Shown here: positions 36,401 to 45,585 of the stretch, in pieces
How the letters are laid out: every line of letters starts with the position of its first letter
How positions within the stretch are numbered: position 1 is the first letter of the stretch
Assembly: GCA_030386875.1 (NCBI GenBank)
Contig: CM059562.1
Coordinates: 76,504,095-76,568,094 of the forward strand
Reading direction: 5' to 3'
Source of the DNA: Morinoia aosen
Lineage: Eukaryota > Arthropoda > Malacostraca > Amphipoda > Talitridae
Length of the DNA stretch: 64,000 nt
The notes under the pieces: model-generated
What the model was told of the DNA's origin: nothing
Databases searched by the model: none
The model's input: only the letters and a program-made list of their open reading frames with translations
Position numbers and translations under genes: made by a program

Positions 36401-36923
36401 TTACAATTACGAGCACGAGTCCTTAGGCGTTTCTCCTTACGACCACAATACTTACGTTAAGGAGTTCAGTCACTTTTTGCCTAAGGATGATCACAAAGAC
36501 ATCCTGCTGGAATACGAAGCTAATAAGAAAGAAGATATCAAAGGCGTAGCTCTTCTGATTGCACGAGGACATGAACAACAGAAGACTTTTCTGCCGTATG
36601 AGAATTATGCACCCCACAGTTCCAATTTACGCAGGCGGAATTTTGATGTTAATGACCCCAAACATGATGCATCAACCTACTTTGCCGAGCTAGAATTCAA
36701 AAATAGAACCTCTATCCTATCCTCTGAACAACTGTATCTCGAAAATGAAGCGCAACTGCCCGAAGAGGATTTGGGCCACCGCGACCAAAATTCCCGGGGC
36801 AGAAGAAGGAAAAAAATTCGAGTTATCGAGCCCGGCAGTTTCTCCTCTCTGGAAGAGTGGACTGAAGACTCATCGACAGTCATCAAATCAGGAGGAGGAT
36901 CTATTCCGGAAGTTTCTGAGTAG
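33432..36923 (+). CDS. Secreted cysteine-free His/Pro/Tyr-rich protein, two exons
   Basis: Proposed structure: exon 1 codes only Met-Lys (ATGAAG, 33432-33437), followed by the donor GTAATT. The intron is 33438-34412, ending TTTGTATTTCAG. Exon 2 is 34413-36923, ending TAG. The joined start reads MKVSLLWICALPTLALYCAA, a textbook signal peptide cleaved before FEDYKDD. The protein is about 838 residues. I see no cysteine after the signal peptide. An acidic, Tyr-rich N-terminal part is followed by a six-Lys run (residues about 283-288), a Pro/His/Tyr-rich stretch encoded around 36100-36330, an NRTS glycosylation site and an RGRRRKK run (about 797-803) that could be a furin-type site near the C-terminus. 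The motif YTVPVL occurs twice (residues 156 and 445). This suggests a disordered extracellular or cuticle-associated protein. I do not recognise the family. Exon 2 is secure; the exon 1 assignment is inference. Confidence 0.8.
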
Positions 36924-37003
36924 GTGCAACAGCTAAAGAACTATATCCACCTCGGAAAGATTTTTTCTACCCCCCATTTTCAGTGCCTGGTTAAGATGTC
37001 TCA

Positions 37004-37362
37004 ACCTCTTTATGAGAATTAGCAATCCCAGAGAGAAAATGTGAGGCCCCGAGCAGAGAGTGAGGAAGGCCTTCTTTTTGTTGGAATAGAATAGATTTTC
37101 TGCCTTCTTACGGACCATCTTTTTTTGGTTCACAGGTGTCCTGTTTTTCAGCACTTGGCTTTCTTCTACAACTTTTATCTTGCATCATGAACTTTCATCT
37201 TAACTCACTGTTTCTATGTGCAAGTTATCTTGGGTAGAAACACACCTCATGCATAGATTTATTTCACTTTCCTCTGACTCCGTGCTAAATAGTGCCTTCA
37301 TCCTTCCTTCTTTGAAGCATCATTGTTGCGTTTAGTGAGGCTTGAACCAACTTATTTAATTT
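37004..37362 (+). repeat. Dispersed repeat family R, copy downstream of the gene
   Basis: Runs from TATGAGAATTAGCAATCCCAG through GGCCTTCTTTTTGTTGGAATAG and GTAGAAACACACC to GTGAGGCTTGAACC. It lies about 80 bp after the stop codon in the same sense as the gene, so it may be part of the 3' untranslated region. Confidence 0.85.
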
Positions 37363-37636
37363 AATAATGGGTGTTTCAAAGAACACTGGAGCAAAATATT
37401 ATTCATTCGTTACAGTTATGATCTATTATCCTAATGAGTGTATACTGTATACCAGATGTCCCGCAGTTTCAAGGTGAAAACCAAGCAGGTACAATCACCA
37501 ATGAATGCGACTGTGAATCAAATTCAAAATCGGCAGGTTTGTGCTGCGTCCAAGAGTATACTAGTGCAGAATGTTCCTACTGTGTTCTGCGAAGTTCACA
37601 ATCTTATGTATACCGTTAAGCAACAAAAAAGGAGTA

Positions 37637-37656
37637 AATAAAACGAAATAAATAAA
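37637..37656 (+). terminator. Cluster of polyadenylation signals
   Basis: Three AATAAA hexamers start at 37637, 37647 and 37651. They are the first such cluster I found after the stop at 36923. If used, the gene has a 3' untranslated region of about 740 nt containing the dispersed repeat. No transcript evidence. Confidence 0.35.
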
Positions 37657-38994
37657 ATAGTTTGTACGTGCGGGGAAGTTTCCGATTTCCAAACGCTTCT
37701 CTTTCTTTACCTTCAAGTTACAGTACACGTACTTTATTTATTGCGGAGTCGGCAGAAAATTACGATTGCAGGTACGCGACTACAGGCAGTGTCCAGAGTT
37801 GCCGTGTAAGGGTTTTTTCTATCGAAAACATAACTGCGATTAAAATTTTAAGTGTTCGTTCCCCGATATTTTTGAGCAAACATCAGAAAATAAAAATCTT
37901 TTCTTCATTTTCTGTTTATTGTTGCACCCTTTCGCTCAAGTAGGTTCAACGCCCTTTAAATATTCATCAGTTCCTTATCTTTCAAAAAGCGCGTCACTAT
38001 TACTAAATCATGTTATTCGTACAATCAAGCACTAATTTGCCTTAACAAATTTAAATTCAAAATTATAGAACGTTTCTGCACTCATACCACCACTTTAGAT
38101 TTTTTCTATGGCTCCTCGTGTTCTGCAATAGTAGATAAAAACCATTCAAATAACATCATAAAACCTCTGAAATGCTCGAATAGATCCATTAGCCTCTCAT
38201 TCTCCCAGAGAACAGAAAAATCATTCTCGTGGGGGAAAAATAGAAAAAGCAGAACCTTAAAACCGCCTAGGTCCTGAACTGTGGCTGTCGAGAACAAGCC
38301 TTCAGAAAAACACTCGAGAATAGTGGTCATAAAATTGACAAAGTGCGGTATTGGGCCAGGGCAGAGCTCGAGACTGTCTCCCTCATACGGAAGCAATTTT
38401 CCGGTTACCGTCGTAGTGTCTCTGAAGCGATGCAGGCTGTAGCGGCGGCCATCCGTGCCAGTCGCATGGCCAATCCTCCTTGAAAACCGTTTTATTTCAA
38501 GAAGAAAGCCCTTCGTTCTTCACGGCTAGAACTTTAATGAAGAATAGGAAAAAGAATTCCATGTTCTAAATGAGTCATACTTGTGGACCTAGGGAAGTAT
38601 AAAAGCATAAAAACTCGGAATTACATGTAAGATTTTTCTTGTTCAAAGTGCTGCAAGTTTTCCTAGTTTATAGGAAAATATCTCTTGAAGAACTGCAAAA
38701 TTTCTCAAGAAATCGCTGACGATTTCATTTACAAAATTATGTAATTACTTTCCCAGCATACACTATGGAAGTAGGTAAACCCTGCAAGTATCTTAGACCG
38801 TCAAAACGTTACGTAGACTGCAGGAAAATGTTCTTCAGCAAAGTTTATATTGCAAGCTACTCGTATAAATGGTTTTGTACTCTGATTGTCTCGGGTCCTG
38901 GACGATCATCGCAAACCCTTAGCGCTGATTATGATCTTTTTGCCAAGTTCACATGTTCTTAGAGGCGCGTACAAACTCATAGCTTCAATGAAAA
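37657..38994. other. Intergenic sequence
   Basis: No supported gene. The 96-codon minus-strand frame at 38106-38396 has no motif or splice support. Confidence 0.35.
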
Positions 38995-39290
38995 ATTGTA
39001 GATGATGGTTACTGATTCTAGAGGTCACAAAATGATAATCCCTGGTTCTGTTTGATGATCAAGGATTCTGAGAGATAATCGCAGATTCTACGTGAAGATT
39101 ATGGAATCTGAGCGATGAGCAAAGGCTTTGAGTTATTGGCAACCAATTGGTAGAAGTAACCGATTCTGTGTGATTATCTTGGTTCCAAGGGATGATCACG
39201 GATTCTGAATGAGCATTGCTTATTATTATCAGAAATGATCATTGGTTCAGAGCGTTGGTCTATGGTTCTGAGTGGTGATCACACCTACAC
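38995..39290. repeat. Degenerate minisatellite (GATTCTGAGNGATGATC)
   Basis: About ten diverged units of roughly 25-30 bp combine GATTCTGAG and GATGATCA. Old and irregular. Confidence 0.65.
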
Positions 39291-39828
39291 ACGTACGTAC
39301 TGCTAATCAGAGGCTGTGGATGTTGAAAACCAGTTTAGAAATCAATAATTCAACTCACGCTTTACCAAGTCTCGATTCCTAGAGACACCTGGCAGCGGAC
39401 GTGTGCGTGTAATACACTCGGTGACCATATAATATGAATTTAATTTACTTCACAAATTTAGCACTGAAGCAATATTACAGAATTTATCGGCTGACTGCCG
39501 GCAACTAAGGCCAATGGATAGCACATACGCTGAATATTTGCGAACTGTTAATAACATATATTAGGTAAATACTTCATTATCGTGAGTATCAATAATGTAT
39601 TTGATTTTGAATTTGGAATACCTTATGGCTTCTTCTAACAAAATTCTCGCACTTATTTTACGCACACGGCTGCGTACCATTTATTTTATTTATACTTAGG
39701 CTCTACCAATGGGTCACTGATTCCAAATCAGTCACCAAAACGGTGTGAAGATCAGAAACGTCAGTAATTCTAATTTAGAATATGCGATGGCATTCTAGCT
39801 CACTTCCAGCACCGTAGCTCAACAGCAT

Positions 39829-40100
39829 TTAAGATATTGTCATAAGAAATTCAGAAGAATTGAAATTGCATTTCTTCAACGTATCCAAGCGTTCTGTAGA
39901 AGAAACTTCCACGTTCGTCGAGCTTCCAGGCGCCTTTAATCTGCCAGACTGAGCCATGGAACGCGTCATCGAAATTGAGTCTTGGTAAGGATTATCAAGT
40001 TGGGCGCTGTTGTCCGCGGCAAAACTAATCGGATGAAGGCTCCGAGGGCGAGCTGATGTTGCTGCTCGGCCGATCCATGCCACGAAATGACGCATTGCGC
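39829..40100 (-). CDS. Candidate terminal exon of an unknown gene
   Basis: On the minus strand an acceptor-like TTCTTTAAAAGTTTAG precedes position 40100. The open frame then reads AMRHFVAWIGRAATSARP and continues through a Ser/Thr/Arg/Asn-rich segment to a TAA at 39829-39831, about 90 residues. Codon usage and base composition are richer and less biased than in flanking DNA, as expected for a coding exon such as a cytoplasmic tail. The frame also stays open upstream of the acceptor for 46 codons. No family was recognised and no partner exon was found. Confidence 0.3.
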
Positions 40101-41483
40101 CTAAACTTTTAAAGAAGTTCCGTCCGTCGACGAATTGTTCAGCCCCGTTGAGAAGGATGTGCATAAAATATTCAATGCATGCAATTGTCAGAGTTATGTA
40201 GTTGACAAAATTTTCATCACATCTGATTATACGCGAATACATCAGCCAGTTATTTAGGTTCTAGAAGAAATTTTACATTGGGTAGTCAATGACTTAGCAA
40301 ATTGTTTTCGAAATTTTATTTTAATTGCGTATGGTTGTCGAAAATTTTGGATTAGTCGTGTTCGCTTTCAGTGGATAATTTTTAACTTGAATTGCGTTCA
40401 AAGCTCTGAAATTATTTTGCTCTTCGAGTGTCTTGACACGGTATGTAAATAAGCAAGTACGTCTTCATGCAGTTCTTATAGTATCTGTTGGATGCTGAAG
40501 AATGTTGTTTCAGGGAATAACAGGATGGTATGAAAACTACAGAGGGTATTCTCATGATTCAAGAGTTATGGATTATTTGTCCAGACGTTGATAAAAAATA
40601 GATATCATTACGGACGTTGATACTGATATGATTACTGATTTACATCACAATTTAGTGAAGCTCGTGAGTGACGCTGACATGAATTGTGTATTTTACTAAT
40701 AAAATGAAGTCGGAGTTACATCTGCAACAAGGCTAGGACAAGACTCAATCATGCGGAAAAAGAAATTACCAGGAAGGACTGGCACTTGAGTTCTTTTCAA
40801 ACAATCGAAGTGGACAATTTTGAAAGAATGTTGGAATTCGAATAAAGTGGATTCTCAGCGCCTGCCTAAGCAATGCAAAATTTTTCCACGAAAGTCTAAA
40901 AAACGATTCGTTAGAACTCTACTCTGTCTCTGTCTCACGAGTTCTGAATAAAGATTCAAGACGAGTGAAAAAATAGTTATTTTCAAATCCGACCATTCTA
41001 AAAAAATTACAGAGAAACGTACCCTGATGATCTCATCACATATAACGCTTTTTTCATATATTATTAATTTTCTTGAAACGTTTGACGCTGAAAGTCACGT
41101 TCCATAATCGAAGTCTCTGCAGTAGGACTTAATAAACTGAAGAGCAGCAATTGGCGATCAATAAATCTGGTGGGAGTGCTGCACGATCAGTGTTATGCTG
41201 TATAATTGCATAGTTTTCTCTTAAAGCTGAAGAATCGCGCAAGTAAAAATTGAAAAAATGGCATTTAAACTTATGTAATTAGGCATAAAAATGTAGATTA
41301 CTCTCATACAAATGTACTTGAACATATTTAAGAAAGTATGATCTAAACTTTGTCCCAAGCAAAAAAAAATTCCTGGTTTTAAGTCATCGATTACTATACA
41401 TCACAGATATTCCGGTGCACCGGATTTCTCGGCCTCGATTATTTTGATTTAAACTCGTCCGGTTAGGACGAGCAACTGCTCGC
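40101..41483. other. Intergenic sequence 5' of the LINE array
   Basis: No gene was recognised. The sequence immediately left of copy A contains the palindromic word GAGCAACTGCTC. The original LINE insertion site lies at 41483/41484. No target-site duplication could be identified. Confidence 0.4.
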
Positions 41484-43661
41484 TTTATACAAGGTAATGA
41501 TAGAGGTAGTGAAGTTCAAGTTGATGAATTAGTAGTCAATGGTTGCAGTGTGCAAGATAGGATGCAAATGGTGAAAGCAGTTGAAGAATACTGGGAGGAC
41601 ATTGGTGGAATGAATGAGCAGGTTACAGATGATGAACCAATAAATTTTCTGATAGATGAACATGAACTGCAAATGGAAGACGAAATCACTTGTGAAGAGA
41701 TTGTAAGTTTTTTGAAGAAAGTGAAAAATGGAAAGGCATGTGGTCCTGATAAGATACCATATGAGTTCTATAAATGTGGAGGAGAGAGTGTAGTCAGTAT
41801 GTTGAAATGTTTATTTGATGAGATATGGAAGAGTGAAAGAGTACCTGATGACTGGAACAAGTGTAATGTAGTTCTGTTGCATAAGGGTGGACATAAGAGT
41901 ATGAAAGAACTTAAAAATTACAGACCAATTGCACTGGGTGACACCGTATGTAAGATCTTTTGTGGTATTTTGAATGAGAGAATGAAAAATTTAGTTGAGG
42001 AATTAGGAGTCCTGGGAGAAGAACAGAATGGTTTTAGGCAAGATAGACGGGGGGAGGATAATCTGTTCGTAGTGAGTGAAATAATTGAGCGAATGAAGAA
42101 GGATAACAAGAAGGTATATTTAGCATTCATGGATATTGAAAAGGCGTATGACAGAGTGGATCGGGTTAGGCTGTTTGAAATTTTGAGAAAAGTTGGTTTT
42201 AGCAGAAAAATAGTGAACATTGTACAGAGTCTGTATGAGAACACAAGTGCTATCTACAGGTTAGGAAATTTGGAAACAGGGCAAGTGAGGAGTGTTAGAG
42301 GAGTGAGACAGGGCTGTACTCTGTCCCCCCTGTTGTTTGGATTGTACACAGAAGAATTAGCAGTTCGACTGAGAGGGAGTGGTTTAGGACTGAAAGTTGG
42401 TAATGAGAGACTGAGCTGTTTGTTGTATGCTGATGATGTGGTTGTGGTTAGTGAATGTGGTCATGAACTACAAAGGATGCTTGACATTGTGAATGGATAT
42501 AGTACAGATTTCAAGATGAACTTTGGTGCCGATAAAAGTAAGGTCATGGTTATAAATAGTGATGAGACTGATAGAGACAGACTGTGGAATATTGGAGAAA
42601 TCAGAATAGGTAGAACAAAAGAATACAAATATCTAGGTTGTATGATGAGTGAAGATGGATGTACTAGAACTAAAGGTGAGAAAGTGGCTAAAGCAATGCA
42701 GTGGAGTGGACGGTTAGGTAGTGTGGCCAGATACAGAGCAAACAAGTACGAATGTGTGAGAGGAATGTGGAAGTATGTTGCTGTACCTAGTGTCATGTAT
42801 GGTATGAGTGCTCTTGCTTGGAATGGAAGTGATCCTGAAAAGCTGGATGTGATACAAAATAAGGTAGGACGTGTAGCATTGGGTGCTCCGAAATGGACAG
42901 CTATAGAAGCCATTAGAGGTGACCTAGGGTGGAGCCTATTTTCAGAAAGAATAATGAAAGCTGTGCTGAATTATAAGGTGAGAATTGAAAGAATGCAGAA
43001 TAGCAGGTGGGTAAGGCGAATCTTTGAATGGAATCTGAGTGTAAGCTATTGGGAGAAAGTATGTTGGGGGCATGCAAGGAAACTCAGTATGCAAAAGATT
43101 ATTCATGTTAGAATTGGGAGACCTGTGGATGACTGGAGTTTAATAAATGCAGGAGGTGTAGGGCCTGAGTGGGACTGCAAGAGGTGGAAGAAAGAGATTG
43201 AGAGACAAACAAAAGAGTATGGATTGAATAAGTGGAAGCTTAGCATGATGCGGAAGCCTACACTTAACTGGTATATGAAAAAGAAAGCACCTAAGTTTGA
43301 GCTGTTCTATGATGGTAGTTTTGGAAGTCAACTCTTGTTTGCTGTGAGGTGTAAGTCATTAAGTGTGAACAGACGTACTTGGAGATGGAATGAGAATAAT
43401 AACAGATTATGTCAGCAGTGTAATAGTGGAGTAGAGGAAACAATTGAGCATTTTGTGCTGGAATGTAGTAAGTATGAGCAAGAGAGAGAGAGTTTTATGA
43501 ATGTGGTGTCTGAGCAGTATGGAGAGAATGAGTGGAATGCCAGATGTGCTGAAGATGATTGCGGTATGAGCTGTCTTGCTGGATTGGATCAGGAGTGTAA
43601 TGCGAGTATCACTGAGGCTATGAAATTGTTTCTTGTGCGTGCCTGGAGTAAGAGACAGTGA
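41484..43661 (+). pseudogene. LINE ORF2 of copy A, lacking the endonuclease
   Basis: Open from the truncation point (FIQGNDRGSEVQVDELVVN) to the TGA at 43659-43661, about 725 residues without a stop. It contains the reverse transcriptase domain with DIEKAYD (motif A), GVRQGCTLSPLLFGLY (motif B) and LLYADD (motif C), then the C-terminal CCHC finger. Only about ten residues differ from copy B. There is no natural start codon; a GTG occurs at 41550. Open but truncated, so dead for retrotransposition on its own. Confidence 0.9.
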
Positions 43662-43914
43662 CTGGAATGAGCCAGTCAGGTAGAATAGGCTGTAATGACC
43701 CAATGTGCCTGGGGATGGTGTTTTGACACACTGGCTATCCCAGTGACGCCATCCAAAGGCAGCTTGTGACAAGGATTGGTAGATCCTGAGTAGTTTAGTG
43801 GACAAGTCTGGTACCAGGCGCTGAACTCTTTGTGTGATAACTGTGGAGGGAATTGTAGGCCGTTACAAAGGCCCCGACGCTGTCGGCCCTCAATTTCAAG
43901 TTCAAGTTCAAGTT
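41484..43914 (+). mobile_element. LINE copy A, 5'-truncated
   Basis: First of five head-to-tail copies of one CR1/L2-like LINE. It matches the full-length copy B from B position 46827 to the end, including the 3' untranslated region with the hairpin CCGACGCTGTCGG and the tail ending TTCAAGTTCAAGTT. The endonuclease half is absent. Because later copies lie inside its former tail, A was probably the first to insert here. Confidence 0.93.
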
Positions 43915-44385
43915 AGTGCTAGCCGGCACCGTATTAGTTGGTTATTTCAAAGTGTGTCTGTGAACATCTTTCCGACTTCTGTTCCGAGCGGTGTGCACGT
44001 GTTTCTGGGTCCTCCGACGAATATTGTGGTGAATTAAAGTGAAGTTGCTAAAAACTGGTATAGTTTGTATATTCACGTGAGTAAAGTGTGTGACTTTGTA
44101 TGGAGTGCTCGTGAGAGTAGTTTTTTTGTTGCGTGAGAGTTGAGACTGAGCATTGGACTTTGGTGTGGTGACTTGCAATTTTTGACTGAGGTGTTTTGAC
44201 TGGTAGTTAAGCTTTCTTTGCATATAAAGAGTATAGTGTTTGACATTGTAGAGAGTGACTGTGAGTAGTAGGAAACGTTTTTGTTTCTTTTTTTTTTTTT
44301 GATAACTTGATTTTCAGTAGATTTGGTGAGTGAAGACTCCTTCTGCCTGTGAAATTTGTACTGAGATAGAAGTCTGTGTCTGAGG

Positions 44386-45585
44386 ATGGCAAGAAATAGG
44401 ACTGGTCGTAGGAAGGGAGGTGCAAGTGGAATGGATGAGGAGATTGAGTGCATGACTTGTAAAGAGTGGGTAGATATAGATGCATGCAAAGGTTTGAGAG
44501 AGATGAGTCGGAGGAAGTTGAATGATCTTGTGTTTACGTGCTGGAAATGTTTGAATGACGAGAGAAAGAAGTTGGAAGAGGAGGTTGAGAGATTGACAAT
44601 TCTGATGGTTGCTTTAGAGGCTGATTTGAAGGATGGAAGGAAGTTGAATGAAGGAAAGAATGAGAATGGTGCAAATGCAGTGAATGAAGAGGTAAATGGT
44701 GGTGGTGCAAGGAGTACAAATGAAGTGGATGATGGTGCAAGGAGTGCAAATGAAGTGGATGATGGTGCAAGGAGTGCAAATGAAGTGGATGATGGTGCAA
44801 GGAGTGTGAATGCAATAAATGAAGTGAATGGTGGTGCAAATGTGCCAGATGAGAGTAGAAGGATGAATGAGCATGATGAAAGAAGTACGAATGGGAAGAG
44901 AGTGAAGGAGCAACCTGTTGATATGCCACATGAGGTGCAGGCGCCTGTAGTGGAAGTGAATGTAAGGAAGATGGATGGAAAGAGTGATGTGAGTGGAAGA
45001 GTTGAACGAAAGAGTAGTATGAAAGGGAGAGTGAGACCTACGATTAGAATATGTGGTGACAGCATGGTGAAGAATGTGGATAGGTTTGTGAGTATGACTG
45101 ACCGTAGTGGATGTACGAGCATGAGAGGAAAGGGAGTGAATGAGATTTGTAGGCATGCTGAGGAAGTGATAGATGGAATGGATGAAGGGATGGTTGTACT
45201 GCAAGGAGGTGGCAATGGATTGCTTGAATGTGGGAGAGAGCGTACGGTGAATGCAATTATGAATGTTGTTGAAAGGGCGCGAAAGAAGAATGTAAGAGTG
45301 GCTGTGACCAGTCTGCTGAGAAGGCCTGCATGTGGTGAGGAGTATGAAAGGGTGCGAAAGGAGGTGAATAGGGAAGTGCATAAAAGGATCATGAGTATGA
45401 AAGCTGAGAGTATGAGAAAGCGTGAAATGGGTTCCAGCTTCCTTGATATGGATAACCTGATCCAGAGTGGGTGTTTTCGTGGAGATGGAGTCCACCTTAC
45501 TCAAGAAGGTGAGATGAAACTCTCCAGGAGATACATCCAGTGGATTGGGTGTACTCATATTGTAATGGAAGGTGGAACTGGATGA
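44386..45585 (+). CDS. LINE ORF1: PHD-like finger, coiled coil and SGNH esterase
   Basis: 399 residues. The ATG at 44386 has a good start context (A at -3, G at +4). Residues 22-55 hold a PHD-like zinc finger: C22-x2-C25-x2-W28, C34, C52-x2-C55. A Glu/Lys/Leu-rich coiled-coil helix follows (about 58-80), then a low-complexity region with the 10-residue repeat NEVDDGARSA. The C-terminal half is an SGNH/GDSL hydrolase: GDS with nucleophile Ser226, GGGN with oxyanion Asn277, and DGVH with Asp367 and His370. PHD plus esterase ORF1 proteins are known from CR1 elements, where they are thought to help the RNP bind membranes or RNA; the true substrate is unknown. The stop UGA is directly followed by the ORF2 AUG in the same frame. 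Confidence 0.92.
   Translation: MARNRTGRRKGGASGMDEEIECMTCKEWVDIDACKGLREMSRRKLNDLVFTCWKCLNDERKKLEEEVERLTILMVALEADLKDGRKLNEGKNENGANAVNEEVNGGGARSTNEVDDGARSANEVDDGARSANEVDDGARSVNAINEVNGGANVPDESRRMNEHDERSTNGKRVKEQPVDMPHEVQAPVVEVNVRKMDGKSDVSGRVERKSSMKGRVRPTIRICGDSMVKNVDRFVSMTDRSGCTSMRGKGVNEICRHAEEVIDGMDEGMVVLQGGGNGLLECGRERTVNAIMNVVERARKKNVRVAVTSLLRRPACGEEYERVRKEVNREVHKRIMSMKAESMRKREMGSSFLDMDNLIQSGCFRGDGVHLTQEGEMKLSRRYIQWIGCTHIVMEGGTG
44702..44820. repeat. 30-bp in-frame tandem repeat inside ORF1
   Basis: Just over three near-identical units of GAAGTGGATGATGGTGCAAG plus AGTGCAAAT encode a ten-residue repeat. The period preserves the frame. It lies between the coiled coil and the esterase domain, so it may act as a length-variable linker. 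Confidence 0.9.

Noticed and set aside
38106-38396. 96-codon minus-strand frame
   Set aside because: No splice site, start context or homology was recognised. Length is within chance expectation for a 64-kb window.
41550-43661. Independent 703-codon gene starting at a GTG
   Set aside because: It is the 5'-truncated ORF2 of LINE copy A; homology with copy B continues upstream to 41484.
44073-45558. Minus-strand frames of 439 and 314 codons opposite the LINE ORF1
   Set aside because: They lie antisense to a well-supported ORF with clear domains and have no motifs of their own. The same applies to antisense frames at 42461-42913, 47802-48254 and 51007-51459.
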